Program-made: the position numbers and the translations under genes
NCBI RefSeq assembly: GCF_949628215.1
Contig: NC_134311.1
Coordinates: 78,176,090 to 78,240,089 of the forward strand
Length of the DNA stretch: 64,000 bases
Direction of reading: 5' to 3'
DNA from: Phalacrocorax aristotelis
Taxonomy: Eukaryota; Chordata; Aves; Suliformes; Phalacrocoracidae
Shown here: positions 10,957 to 24,600 of the stretch, one piece after another
Layout: each line of letters begins with the position of its first letter
Numbering within the stretch: position 1 is the stretch's first letter
Notes under the pieces: model-generated
Database searches by the model: none
Seen by the model: only the letters and a program-made list of their open reading frames with translations
Told to the model about the DNA's origin: nothing

Positions 10957-13900
10957 TTCGGTTTGGGTGGAAGTCATCTCCTCTAATTTTAGGTGTCTTG
11001 TTTGCTGTGCTGTGGGGCTCCTTTGGAGTCAATGGGGAGAGAGAAGCACCTACAGAGGATACCCCCTGGCAGCGTCTTTCTCTTCAGTTACTTTTCTAAA
11101 CCTCCCTTAAACAGTTCAGAATAGATAACTTTTGGCTAAAGTTAGGTGAGATGAATCACACCCAGCTGCGTGTGCATGCATGACCTGTGCGCACAAAGCA
11201 CTGCTGCTTCCTTCTGTATATATGACCAAACTGCATCCTTCATGCTGGAATAAAAATAGCCGTGTCAGTCCTAAGATAAGCAGCTGTCAGTGGATGGATT
11301 GAGTCTTGGCACAGGAATTTAAAGGAAGGCTTGACAGTCAGATTAGTAAACACCATGGTGGTCTGAAGGTATGGGTTGTTGATCTGGGTGAGACAGCAAG
11401 AGCCTCTTCTGAACCATGTCTGAATGCCACTGAAATCATTATTTACTAGTGACGGGGAATGCCAGAACATTAGTTGCATTAAAATAATACAATAACTTGC
11501 TATTGTGTGGATTTTTTTATACTGATAGTTATCCTGAATAGGCAGGCTTGAAACTGTGATGTTTAAAGTAGGATTAATTTAAAGTGTATATTAGAAATCT
11601 CTATTTAATTCTTACAGTTATCACTAGACACAGGGATTTTTGATCATCTCTCCATTAAGGCCTTTCTTCATCTGAAGTAACTTCTCCGTAGCTACCAAAA
11701 ATGTATATTTATCAGCAGTTAGAACTTTCTAAAAGTTTCTAATTAAAATTCTAATAATGGACATTTTGGAATAATGGACTATTTCTAATAATGGAAATAA
11801 TGTCTTTGCATAGACATAGATTAAGTAAAGAGAACACTGTAGGTCTCCTTTAGCTGTTATTTTGCTTTTTAAACCACAGTCACTTTTGTTGCTAATTATT
11901 TTAGCATAATTCCTTTTCTTCCTGTTGGAAGTACCCACTGTATCTTCTGTTGGTCTGGTTTTTTTTTTCCCCCTCCTTGAAGTTAGTAGGAGTTTTTCCA
12001 TCAATTTAATTGGAAGTTTGGATCAAACCTGTAACAGGAGCTCAAGAAATGCTTTTTATTATCAGTATGATAAAAGCACTGCTGTTTCAACATTATTCTT
12101 GGTCCAGGACTCCTTTTTTTTTTTTTTTAAAGTATGTGATGCCTTCATTACAGGAAAAATGAGGTTAGAGAGTCTTCAGAGTAACTGTTTGAGAGACTAT
12201 GCAGGAGATAATTTTTAAGTACTGGAATAAATTCTTTACAGATCATCTTCATGCATAATTTTGATACAAAGATTTTGATACGAACCGGTAAGAAAACTCC
12301 CTCATCTGACATTGTGTGCATTTTTAACTTAACTATGGGTAAAAGTTAAATGAGTTATTTTGTTTAATTGTAGTTAAACAAACTTGTCTTCATCTGTTTA
12401 AAATTTAAGATCCTTCAGGGAAGATTATTTGCTGATATTAAAAAAAAAAAATTGGAACCTTCTGGTGTTCATAGAATTTATATATATATATTAAAACTTT
12501 ATGACAATGATAAGAGCAGCATATTTTAAAGCATGACAACCTTACAAGTCTTCCCATGCATGCAGAAGCAGCTTTTTGCAGTGACTGGTTTCTTTTAATG
12601 TGCAAGAGTCACTTAACTCAGTATATCTGTAAGCATGCCCTTAACCTTTCTTATAAAGTAGTATATATGGAGCAATTAGGTATTTCAGAACAAATTGTAT
12701 AAGGACATCAGTCGAACTTATTTATGTCTCAGACTGAAACAGACTTTTACATGCTGGTCTTGTAAACGGATGATAACTTTGTTAGGGACGCAGCCAGTGA
12801 AATTTAAGTGAACTTTCGATGTCTTGGTTAGGTAAACTTGTTCAAAAAAAACCAAAAAAGGCTATAATTCAGTGTATTAATAGATACAAAATTGGATTTG
12901 GTTACTATAGACAAAAATGAAAAACTGTCACATTTTTATCCATTTATGGTAATTGTTTTTTTCCCCAATGCAAATAGCTGTGCATGTGAAAGAACAAGCA
13001 GAGGATTATAGCAGTTGAGCATACAGACATTAAAGCTGTATTCTTTCTAGAATAAAATTATTCCAAGGCACCCAGAAGACTGCGGGAATAATTCACATTA
13101 GATGTAATTTTAACCTAATTTCCCCACAAAAGCTACCCTAGTGTTAAGAACACCTGTGCAAGACCAGTGGTTGTAAATGGTAAATATTATTTTGTCTGGT
13201 TGCTCTGAAGCTGAAAACTTGCCTCAAACCTGTCATAAATCAGGTCCTTTGAAACGAAGAAAGTGCGTTGATTTACACAGTTGAATATCTGGTCCATTAG
13301 GTTGTTTTATATGTGAAGTATGTTTCTCTAGGAGCTGAGAGGGGAACCCCACCCCTCTGTTGTTCAGGTGTAGTATAACCTACCTGATGAAGGATTTGGC
13401 AGGCTTTGCAATTAAACAGGAGCATCTCTCTTGCTTTGTATCATGAATTTGAAAGATGCAGGGCACTGAAGAAACCGGCCTTCAGATACCAATACTAGTG
13501 ATGAGTCTGTATTTTAAATGCATGTGCGGCAGCCTTTGGCGTCTCTTGGAGAAAACAGATTCCTAATACGTAACTTCAGGTTTTGTTTTTCTTCTGGAAA
13601 TATTATTGCTAAATTTTATGGCTGCGTGAAGTTTGTCATGATTTCCACTCTAAGCTCTTATTTTCCAAGGGCTTTTACTAGAACTTTTCAGGGAGTTAAA
13701 ATTTCTTGAGCTGAAATTTTAACATAAATTTTAATCTCATCTATTCTATATTTCATTAAAGCAGTCTGGCCTTAAGACTATTTTAAGATTATCAGAAGGA
13801 AACTCTTGTACTTTCCAACCCAGAGTTACATTTTGAGTGTGTGTTTATGCTCACATCTCAACAAATTACTTCAAAACCATCCAATCTAACAAATAGAGGA

Positions 13901-15028
13901 TAAATCAGTAGGAGTTTTGCACAGATGTGGAGAATCACAGATGATACTTTAGAGTTACTGTAATTGCCCTAAGTGTTATAGTTGAGAATGGAGTAAAGAA
14001 GCATTCTAATTTCTTTAAAGAATTTTATTTACCTTATGGTTTAAAAGAGTAAATGCATCAAGTCGGGATCAGCTGGTGTAGACTGGTGTCATTCCAGGGA
14101 AGATGCGGTCAGTTTAAACCAAACTGGCTTATTCAGGTAGCTGTATTGTAATTTTTAATATCAAATTATGTTTTCAATGTGACAGCTGTTTGCATGGGAG
14201 CAGTTGAACACCCGTGTGACTGCAGAGTTGGGATTTAGTAGCAGGTGAACACAGCTACTTTGTTAGCATTTTTTTTGTGCAAGTGCAAAAGACGTATTTC
14301 TACAAAGGCTCAATTTAAATGTCACTAAATGTCAAACTGACAGTTCAGTAAATGAAAAATAAAAGGACCTGCTCCATGAACTGGACTGTATGTGGAGTCC
14401 TTGGAAGTCCAGGGACTTTAGTGTGGACTGGTTTTGAAGGCTTGGCTGCAGGTTCTTCCCCAGGCCCCCGTGCTGCTTCCCTCCCTTGAGCGGGGTTTGG
14501 TAAGGCAGGTCTGTAGGAAAGTCTGCCCTTCACACTTCATTTTATCTGAGGGTTTGGGGTTTTGCTTCGCATGTTTTCAGGTTTTATTTAGGTTAAAAAA
14601 AGCTAATATAAATATAAAAAAATTCAGGTAAAGGCAGTGAAACTTTTTTCAGTGTTTCTATTGCAGAAAATATCTGAGTAGGGGAAGAAAAAAAAAATCT
14701 TAAACCTTGCAGATATATTGCTCCTCAGTGTTATTTTTAACAGTATTAGGACAAAATAATGCAGGCAGAAATCTACATCTCTTTTTTTAAGTTCAGCGTC
14801 TCTTAGTGTTTTTGCAGGATTGTTAGGTTATTTTATCTGAGCTGCTAGAGTTAAGACTGGAGGACCAATCGTAGCTTCAATGGAACGGGCTTATATTTGG
14901 CAGTTGTTTTACGAATTGAAATGTGTTCATTATCACTGATCTCTCTTGTTAATATATTTTGTCTCTTCCTGTATCCACATACTGTAAATCTCTTTTTTTT
15001 AGTAATGTTTCAAGGGCATTAAGAAATT

Positions 15029-15089
15029 AAATCCTAGCCCTATTAAAACCAGTAGAAATTTTCTACTAATTTCAGTGGGGCTAGGATTT
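15029..15089. repeat. 61-bp near-perfect palindrome (ancient hairpin/MITE-like element)
   Basis: The left arm starts AAATCCTAGCCC and the right arm ends GGGCTAGGATTT, around a centre at 15059. Of 30 opposed positions, 25 are Watson-Crick pairs and 2 are G-T. The right arm (TTCAGTGGGGCTAGGATTT) resembles a palindromic repeat that I know as abundant in reptile and bird genomes with the core 'cttcagtgggg-c-aggattt'. Its exact family name is uncertain. It is probably a fossil miniature transposon. Confidence 0.6.
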
Positions 15090-16984
15090 CACCTCAAAAG
15101 AAATTGAACTTATTCTGCAGTTTCTGGTCAGAGAATCCTTCAGCTGACGTTAAGGGGAGTCTTTGAGTGTGTGTACATCAGGCCAGCTGAGTAGATGTTT
15201 TTAAAGTAATCAAGGTCTGCAGTTATATTTGGAAGTATTAAAACAAATGCGCTGTGTAATTTGTACTGTAGATGCTAAAACATTCAGGCTGATTGATAGA
15301 GATGGACAGTACCTTGCAAAACATGCAGCTAGAAACCAGCCTTTCTCACAAATTTTATTAGTCTTAGAGTGTTAGATCAGCAAAATGAAGGCACATGGAA
15401 AATAGGCTTATTAAGTTAGAAGTGATTTCAAGTGCTCTGTTAAATCTCGCAGGGGGTTAGTCTGGACCGTCAAAAGTTTTGCATCGAGGCTGCGCCGGTC
15501 CTTCCATGGGAAGGTGCAGTTTGTACTTGCAGAAGTGTGATGTTTTCTGGAAGGGTGTGCGCGGGGTGCATGTTTGCCTGCCTTCTCCTAATGTACATTT
15601 TATTTACATAGGGATTTTTTTTTAAACTGTCATAGGTATGTAAGAGTAGGGTGTGATTGTTTCCAAACCCCTCCTGATAACGCTTTTGCAAGTAAAACTG
15701 GGGAATAGATCTGGCTAATATATCTGGTTCCATAATTAATGAATCATTAGGTGGCATCAGGGAAAATAAATCCTATAATGAGATATAAAGTGCATGCCAC
15801 TTCCTGATATTTTCAATATGCAGCCAAGTTCCATGTGCCTTTGCTTAATGCACAATGAAAATACTTTATTATGTCTTTATATATAATTTGATAAAACAAA
15901 TCCAAGTTATTTTCCATCTAGTCATCAAAGAGCCTGAAAGAATGAATGTTGATCAGCAAGACTTGAATTTTTGAGATCTCTTTTGATGTGATATATTAAA
16001 AGTGGTCCAGTCTGAGAACAGATACTCATTTGATCATGTCGTTTTGATTTTATTATTTCAGTATTATGGTAAAACAAAAAAACAAACACAAAAGCTTTTA
16101 CTGTGTGAAATGAAGGAAAATGTGAGGAAAGTGGTTTCATCAATAACTTTTTGTTCACTTTATGGTTTTTAGAGAGAATGTTATGTTACTATTGTTTTTT
16201 GTTGTATTTACAATGTATTCTTTGCCTAACCCTGTAAATTTTGAAATGTAACTACTGTAACCTGGAATAAATAAATATAAACAGTAATGAAGTGTTTCAT
16301 GTTGCTAAAGAACACAAAAAAGCACAGATCTCCTGCCTCCCAGCCCCTTTTTGGGAATTGTTTTCGGGTTCAGCTAGTTTTGCCATTTGCTCTGCTCATA
16401 CTTTTTTTTAAACTGCAGCTCTGTATCATCTTTTAAGTAAGACCAAGTTTGTATTGTTTATCTAAAACAAAAAGGCTGTCACTTCAGCCTATAGTCTTGT
16501 GTATGAAGCCTTTTTATTTTGGCAAGTCACTTAAGATTAATCTTCTAGGTTTTGGCACACAAAGTATGAATATTTTCAATTACTGTAATGATCATCTGAT
16601 CTTAAAATTTATATAGGTATTGAAGTCCATTCATTTACTTCAAGATTCAAAAAAACATAGGAGTCTAACTTAAGTGTCAGGTGTAAATGAGGGCATTCTT
16701 AGGTCTTCTATTGTATTAAAATGTTTCAGTATTCTGTTATATAAAAATAAATGCAGTTTAGCTTAGAGTACTGAGTGCCTACGCTCAAGTGAAGGTGCAG
16801 GGGTGAGGCTGGAAGAAGCTGTGTCTCCTTGGGCTTGCTATTACCTGGGTGCCTCTGTGTGTTGCCTTTTTAGCTTTTGCATGTTTCACAAAAGAATTCC
16901 TAAACACTACTTCTAAAATCCTCAATAATTTATCAGTTAAAAGTAGCTCATTAATTTCAGGGGAGTGGTGTTTTCAGCAAAGCT

Positions 16985-17152
16985 GAGCTGCTCTGCTTGT
17001 TAGCCTTGAGCAAGCTGCAAATCCCTGCTTGCCTCAGTTTCCCCCACAGGCAAAGGAGGTTAATAACCACCTCGGAGCTCTTTGAGATCCACTAATGGAA
17101 AGCTTTTTGTGAGAATGAAGTGCTGTAATTATTATTGCTATTATTATTGTAC
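16985..17152 (+). mobile_element. MIR-like SINE (old, degenerate)
   Basis: The order of blocks matches the MIR/CORE-SINE consensus: 'CCTTGAGCAAG', then 'CCTCAGTTTCCCC', then a GG-TTAATAA stretch, a CTTTGAGAT block, and a 3' end of repeated ATT units (ATTATTATTG). It is heavily diverged, as expected of an amniote-wide relic. The boundaries are approximate. Confidence 0.6.
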
Positions 17153-20100
17153 CTGACTGCGTGTGTTAAAGCTTAGGGTGGTAGTCACCTGAATAAGGCT
17201 CCACATCTCCTCATTGTAAAGACAGTGATGACTCCAGAGGGCGATTCAGACCACCAAAATTAGGCTTTTAATTTTGAAATTATTTCAGGGTAGTCCTCTG
17301 GAGATTTCAGTCTTTTCCACTGCTTGGAGAGAAAATTCAGCGAAGTTTAAATCCCATCCCTAAGGCTGGAATTCATCTTGCTGCAGCAGTGTAAAAGTTA
17401 GGTACCTTGTCTAAGGTGGTTCTCCAGGCTCTTTCTATGTGCTGGGGAAGGAGGGGAGATGATGCTCCAGGCTGCAATTTCCAGGGTGAGATTACTTGAT
17501 GCTGAAGTTCCTCTTTGTGGTTACAGTGGGAGGGAGTTTAGGTGAGAGCTTGGCACTGCATGCCTGATGTTAAGAACGCTAAAGAGCTTTTAATGACTTA
17601 AAGGACTAAATTCCCCACTCAGGTTCTGCTAGCTAATATCTTTTGTTTCCTATGATGAAGTACTGCTGTGCATGTTGTAGTACAAAGGTATGGTGCATCT
17701 TATAGGGTTGCTGCTTTTAACCTACAGCTGAAATTTTACAGTTGATTGCACTTTTCTGTTTGTTCTGCCATTGTAATGAATTAAGGGATAATAGGAGTGT
17801 GGATCATATAGTACGTAGACCACTGAATGTTGAGATGAGGTTCTGTGAAAAGCGTATGAGTGGCTAGCAGATAAGAAATCATTGAACGTTCTATGTTGCA
17901 AGCTTAAAATAAAAATTCGCATGTGTGGACCTGAATTTTTGTGCATGTGGCTTCTGCTTCAGTTGTCCTGAGTGGAATTAGTTTTGATGAGCTGTGTAAA
18001 TTAAGGGAAAATTGGACAGTTGGAAATGCTGTCCCCATAATGACCTCTGCCTCTGAATTCTTAAACAAAAAAAAGCAGTCTTTCTTGCCCCCTGTTAACA
18101 TTGAATATCAACAGCTGTATTTTGCTGCTGGTACTTATTAACTTCCAGCTTTGTCTTTTTCAAGCATTTATTGCTTTAGAAATGAATTAAAGCTTATCAC
18201 CAGGGAAATATAAGTCTTCCAGCTACCCTGGCTTCTCAAAGATGTGGTTTGTTTTAAATAGATTGTTTAAATTACTGACCAGGGAGCCTCCTAATTGTGC
18301 TACATTAAATTTTGATTCTGGCATGATTTGTGTTGGTGTCTGTTTTTCTATCTGTTGAAATCCTGTTACAGTCAGTAATTATGGGGAGTGTCTCTGTTGT
18401 AAAGAAAAGATGAGTTACAAGTATGGTTGTAGTTAATCCTTTTACCTTTTCAACCTGAAAGCATTTTTTCACTTATTTCCTAGCTGAGGCCATATTCACT
18501 TTGCATCACATCATCGGATGATCACGTAGTTGGTTAGGGAAGTATTTATTTCCAAATTTAACTCTTGTTGTGTGTTTGTAGCTCTGAAAAAGAAACTGGC
18601 ATTTTGGAATGAAAGATTTTTAGAGGATTTTTAAAATATGCCTTCACTGCAACTTTCATCTAGTTGTAGTTATCTACAACTTATATATTGGTTTATTTAC
18701 TGGTTTTTTTTTGTATTTTTTTAAACACACGTAGGCATTTACTGCTAATTTCTTTCACACAAGCTGGGAATCCTAGGATTTGTTGCAGCGTTGTTGCTGT
18801 TATCTTGGCCTCTTGGTCATTTACTGGTGATAGGTATGGATAACCCTGGTGTCAGGGGCCTTCCGTTTCCAAATCTGATCCTGAAAGGCAAGGCTGAGAA
18901 AAACAAAAATAGATCTCTGCTGTGATTGCTTTGAGGCAGCTTGGTTTTTCCCGATTGTTAAATTGGTGGCTATTACACTGACAAATATAATTACAGTATG
19001 TAAATTATATTGAAAATATTTTTGTCTGTTTGATGTATACTAAATTTAAGCTAAGTTATAAGGTGTGCTGTTTGGAAGTGTGGAAGATACAAGAGTGGAG
19101 CTACAGATAACAAGTTTATGCTTGTATTTCCTACTGATGAAGACTTTCACACAAGTTATTTCTATGGGTAGGTGATGAGAATATCACTCTGCATGTATAT
19201 ACATTTATTATACATTTTTGCATGATTATACATGTAGGAGTGGTACAATTTTGACTTGAGACTATTAGTGCCTTTTGTCCAAATATATTTTTACTTGCAT
19301 AGACACGTCTATCTAAAATCAAATTTCGCTTCTGCTTTTGGAGATCTTGGTAAGAAGCGAGAGAAACAAAGACCTGAAGGAACAGTACATAGCTCCTGAA
19401 ATTTTAGATAACCTACTGAAAAAATGGTCAAATAGTCAATATTGTACTTGACCCTCGTATCTTCTGCACTCGACTGTTTATTTTTATAGATCACATTATA
19501 TATGTTCACGCTGAACTCTGATGATAAGACTGAAGGAAAACATGCCTCTCATGACTCAGTCCAGTTGTAACTTCTGCATGTAATTTAATCATCAGCTTTC
19601 ACAAATAATTAACTGAATGTCAGCCAGCTTAATTTTGAACTTGGTATTCCATTATTATGTAATTGCCTTTTGAAAAGACAAAGATTGCCTTTCAGTTAAT
19701 TATCAGGACTTCTTTTCCAGTCATAATCATCAGTGTTTCATGTTGCGAACAGTTTGGTCTTTAATACATTGGCATTTAACTACCCATTTATTTTTGTTGG
19801 GTCTGTTTTAAGTTTGTAATATAACATTGTTTTATGAAATTGTTATTTTGGAGGCAGGTCTGATCGAAAATATTTTGTGGATTTCTTCATACCTTGTTGC
19901 AGAACTGATCTTTAGTATGACTTAAGCAATATGGTCACTCTTTAATAAAGTGTGTTGCTAATCACAAAATAGGTGTTTCTTAAAATAGTGGGTTAAATTA
20001 TGTGTCAGGGACCAAGTTACAAAAAAAAACCCCAAACCAAACAAAAACCACAAAAAAAACCACCCCACCCTAAAAACCTCAGTAGAAACCACTTTTCAGA

Positions 20101-21478
20101 GAACTAAATTTGAAACTTTTAGTTCATCATGTTCTTTCTGTCTTCAACAGGCACTTAACACTCCTAAAAGAAACCAGTCTGTTCTGTTCTGAAAAGTCTT
20201 TTCATTTTATTCTTTGTGACTTCTAAGGATTTCTTTAATCATTTTGTAATACTGAAGGTCCTCTCTTCCTAAACATATTATTAGTTTATGATTATTTTAT
20301 ATTATCCTGTGCAAACTATACCCTCTGTGTATCATACCCACAACAACAAAAAAAGTCTTGCAGACACTCAACTGCCAGAACTTCCTTGGAGTTAAAGAAT
20401 CGCAGTAGCAAAGCAGTTGAGCTTTGGCCCAACCTGCTCTATTTTTGTGGATGAAGTTGTGGCCCAAAGAAAGTTTTGATTCTGCCATCTGGGGAATGGG
20501 AACTCCAGCCACTTTCATCCACTCTAAGTTGTAAGCTATAGCTGAGATGAGGCATTTGAGTTAAAATGTGCATCCTTTCAAGATTACGATATTTATCTGT
20601 TCTGTCTTGGCTGCCACATCAATCCTTGTCCTGACCTTGACTTCTTTTTCTGAGACTCCTCTGTCTCTACCATGCTTTCCAATTAAGTGATTGGCATTCC
20701 TCACAAAGAAAATAGTCCATTCTAACAAAATAGGCCAAAAATAGCTTTTTGTTATTCCTCAAGAACAGATTTCAGAATCACGTAAGCAATTTTATCTCTC
20801 TCTTTCCCCCTTCACTTTGGTGGCCAAAAATGCATATGGTAATCATATTAAACTAAAAGCGTATTTATCACTGCACATTATAGTCTGTGTCTTGTTATTT
20901 TTAATCTTAAAAAAACCAACACCAAAAACATTGCCATTTTGAAAAATTCCCCTGTCCTTGACAGGTAAATGTTATGAAATGAAAGTTGCCTAATGTTAAA
21001 TTCATTGTCACTGGATCAATTATATAAAAAACTTAGGTTTATTCAGTCAACCCTAAAGTAATGTAAGCTGTCACTTGAGTTCTGTAAAATCCTCTAGATA
21101 AATATCTTGTCTTACCAAATTTAATGTCCTGTAACTTTTTTTATTTTAAACTGAAGGTTTTATCCGTTCAAGATTGTAAATGCAACATTGTCATATATGG
21201 AGATGTCTATGTGTTAATGTAAAAGGTGATACACAAGTAACTGATACATTGATAAATGTGTGTTTCTTCCATTTGTTTCCTGTGTATGTAAAGGTTAAAA
21301 TGTCTCTGTAATCTCAGACTGTGTTCGTTAACTGAAGTTTAATAACTCATATAATTTATAGTTCTTTAAGAGCTTCGTGTAGATTACATTGATCCTTAAA
21401 CAAATTATTTGTGCTTTTAAAGGTGTCTTTCACAGTGTGCTGACTTCTAATATGCATTGCTTTTCTCTCCTTCCGCAG

Positions 21479-21661
21479 ATGGACCTCCAGTTGTAGCTCA
21501 TTATGATATATCAGACACAAATTCAGACCCAGAAGTGGTAAATGTGGACAATCTGTTGGCGGCTGCAGTAGTTCAAGAGCACAATAATTCTTTAGGAAAT
21601 CAAGACTCGGGATCTACCTGGAGAACCAGAGGGCTGCTAGATGAACTGAGTGCTGACGCAG
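21479..21661 (+). CDS. ARK2N: ARK2N coding exon 2 (residues 242-303), symmetric and skippable
   Basis: The exon completes Asp242 and encodes DGPPVVAHYDISDTNSDPEV, then a VDNLLAAAVVQEHN segment and a WRTRGLLDELSADA helix-like end. The acceptor is CCGCAG|AT and the donor GCAG|GTTTG. Its 183 nt are divisible by three and both borders are phase 1, so skipping it removes 61 residues and keeps the frame. A shorter isoform missing such a block is known for the mammalian gene. The sequence is nearly identical to the vertebrate family, so exon identity is firm. Confidence 0.95.
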
Positions 21662-24600
21662 GTTTGTTTAAATTCTCTTCCTCTGACATTTGTTCCAGCA
21701 TCTCAGTTGGTGTCTCTCCCTTTCTTGCTTTCAGTATTTTTGTAGCTTATGCAGTTAAAAGCTCCCTACATGGATTTTGCTGTAAAACAGTACAGGTGCT
21801 TATTAAAAAGTCTGACATTTATTCCAAAATACAACTGCTAAAAGTTGGCAGAGATTCCTGCAATGTATTTTTGACACTAATTTTCTTGAGGTTTTTTTCT
21901 CCTTTTCCCCCTAATTACTTCTTGGAACTTAGGTCTGGGGTTTTGGTGGTGGTGGTGGTTTGGTTTTATTTAAATGAAAGTGAGCTAATCTTGTTACTTG
22001 TGATTACGACAACCCACGCAACCAGCCAGTAAACTGATCATAGTCTCATTTTAAGTGTTGTAGTTGTCCGTATAAGTCTTTTTTGTCTCATGATTTCTTT
22101 AAAATACCAGGATTAATTCCCGTATTCCACCTGCGTTTCTAACATACCTTAGAAAATTGGACAGACCAGCATCAGATAAAGATGAAGGGTGAAAAGGTGC
22201 TGGTAAGTGGGCTTAGCATCAAGAGACAGCAAAGAAATTTCCTTCAAGAAATCAAGAGCAGGAATACTGTAGAAGAACTCAGAGGAGTTTGTGTAGCTTG
22301 TAAAAACTGTTCAGCTTCCCTAAGTGCTTGCAGCTCTTCACTTACAAGAGAGTTAATGTGAAACGCTACTGTGTGGTGGATGTAGAGAGCTAACAGGGAA
22401 TATCTCCTATTGGCTTCGTCCAGTACACTTGTATGCCAACATATTGCCTTCCTTCCCACTCATTTTTTTAAAAATGCACGTTAGGATTTTTAGCTGCATG
22501 AGACAGTCCTGCCTGCAGGGGTGGAGCACAGCAGGTTTTTGTTTCATGCTGTGTTTTCCAAACATAAGCCTGCCAAAGGGCACCTACACTGGAAGTGTCC
22601 TGGGAGCTCTGAGCTACTTTTCAATGTCTGTAAGGCTTAAAGAAATACAAGCACGTGGTAGATTTTGAAAGAAAAGTTCCATTATTGTATAGTGGACAAA
22701 TCCATTGTTTGAATCTCTTTTGCATTATTTTCATTGTGGTCTGTGGCTGGATGTTGTTCCAGCCTTTTTGCAGCTAGTTGGTGTTTTCCAAGCTCACTGG
22801 TATCATTTGCAGGATAGCAGCTGACTGATAGTTACCTATTTGACCCCTAACAAGCCCACTCCTTTATAAAGTGATTTATTAAACGATTAAAACACCTGAA
22901 ACTAACTTTATTATACAGTACTAATGGATTGGTACTTCAAAGGAGCGTAAGGAATAAAAATTAATGTTTCTTACCAAGCTTTCTTCCACTTTCTGATGAT
23001 TGGTAAAATGCTGCGGTGCAGGTAGAAATTTGTCTTCCTTCCTCCACCTATATCCAAGTGGACTTGCAAGGGAGAGGTTGCCAGGCAAAAGAAAACTAGA
23101 AAACTTCATGAAACTTCTTCATCCCTGACCCTATGGGAACGTATCCAGACAAATTTGCTTCTGGTGCTATGGCCATTTCAATGTCTGAAAGGGTGAACCT
23201 CTTTTTCTTCCTGCATACACCTTGTCCCAGAGCCCTGTAGCCTTCCATACACCTCTGACAGCACATTTGTCAGCAGTGACCTTTTCTTACCGTGTCTGGG
23301 ATTGCACGTTTGGAAAACCGAATTCTCAGATCTTACACCTTGTTCCCAAATTTAATCTTCAGCCTGTGTCTAGTTTAACAGACATTAAATGATGTGTTCT
23401 CATGGGAAAATAACACCATGAGCTTTATGTGAGTGAAAAATCTTACTAGGACACACTATCTTTGTGCATGGGCAAATATTCTGGGCCCTGATGTTGTAGG
23501 GCAAATAAAATATCTGCTTTGGGCATCATCCTAATGTTCACGCAAAGAAATTAACAGTGTAGGCATGTTATTAGGCATGAAATTTGTACGGCCAGAGGCT
23601 GTAAATGTATCTGTATGCTATGATCCTGATTTACACTCAGCTACTGTTGCAATATGTACTCTGCTAATCGTGGTTTCTCTACTGCTAATTACCTTTCTGT
23701 TGTCTGCACTTAAAGCTATGATAATATATGAAAGCCCTCTTAAGGCTCTCATACCTCTGGGGATTCATTTGGGGCTATTTAAGAGGTGGTCTGCTCTGCC
23801 CCTCTGCCAGACATTAACCTGTCTAGCAAAGGGTGCAGAGTGGTGGTACGTCATTAATGCATTAATAAAACATATTAAAGCAGGTCGATACCCGTACCAG
23901 TTTGCGTGAAACAGTGACCAAGGATTGTGTTCGTGTTCCGTTGCTTGTGCTGTAGCAGCAGTGATGTTCAGGAGCAGGGTGATGCGAATTGTGGGCGGAG
24001 GCCACGTAAAGCTCCTGGTTTGCATCACCAGCACGTGAATCGAAGCCTCTGAGCGCTTCCATTTCATGCTTCACACTGTGCCCAGTCAATTCTATTAAAG
24101 AAATATCCGTGACCCATTTTGGGACTTTCTGGCAGTCAGTGATGTTTGCTAAGAAATGTTTGGCCGAGTGTAGTGTTAGGAAAAGTCTGCCTGGGCTATA
24201 AATTCATTTTAAGTTCAGCTGACAAATCTTTTTCATCTTGTGAGGTGGAAACTCCTTTGGGTACATGGCAGCACACAGAACTCCTTCCCTTGCTAACCCT
24301 GATCAGGGGTTGCACCAAGGGCCTTTGCTTTCCAAAAACTGAGCGTACGGTATTGTCTCCACCCCTCTATTTGCTGGTGTCTTTTCCAACTACTTTAACC
24401 AGTCATTAGAAGTTTCCCTGGCACTTGTTCTAATTTCTTCTCTCTGTGTCCTCTTGATCTGTTTGGGGGGTATGATCAGTTCTGTGTGTTCGCATGCCTT
24501 TGAGAGTTGGTGGATCATTATTGCATCCTCCTGCTCCTCATCTTTGAAGAGGTGTCCATTCAAACTAGATATACATAATATATTCCTCTGTTCTCAGATT

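Larger units (their letters stand above)
10767..21478 (+). other. ARK2N: ARK2N intron 2, remaining part
   Basis: About 10.7 kb of AT-rich intron ending in a TCTCTCC-rich pyrimidine tract and CAG at 21476-21478. It contains a self-complementary AC/AT/GT stretch (10931-10956), a long palindromic hairpin (15029-15089) and a MIR-like SINE (about 16985-17152), both listed separately. It also has scattered homopolymers, for example the T run at 12114-12128. No other gene or recent mobile element was recognised. Confidence 0.7.

Noticed and set aside
23565..23909. 114-codon frame with a hydrophobic segment
   Set aside because: A membrane-like stretch arises easily from T-rich DNA; there is no supporting gene structure. 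Kept only as part of a candidate noncoding element.
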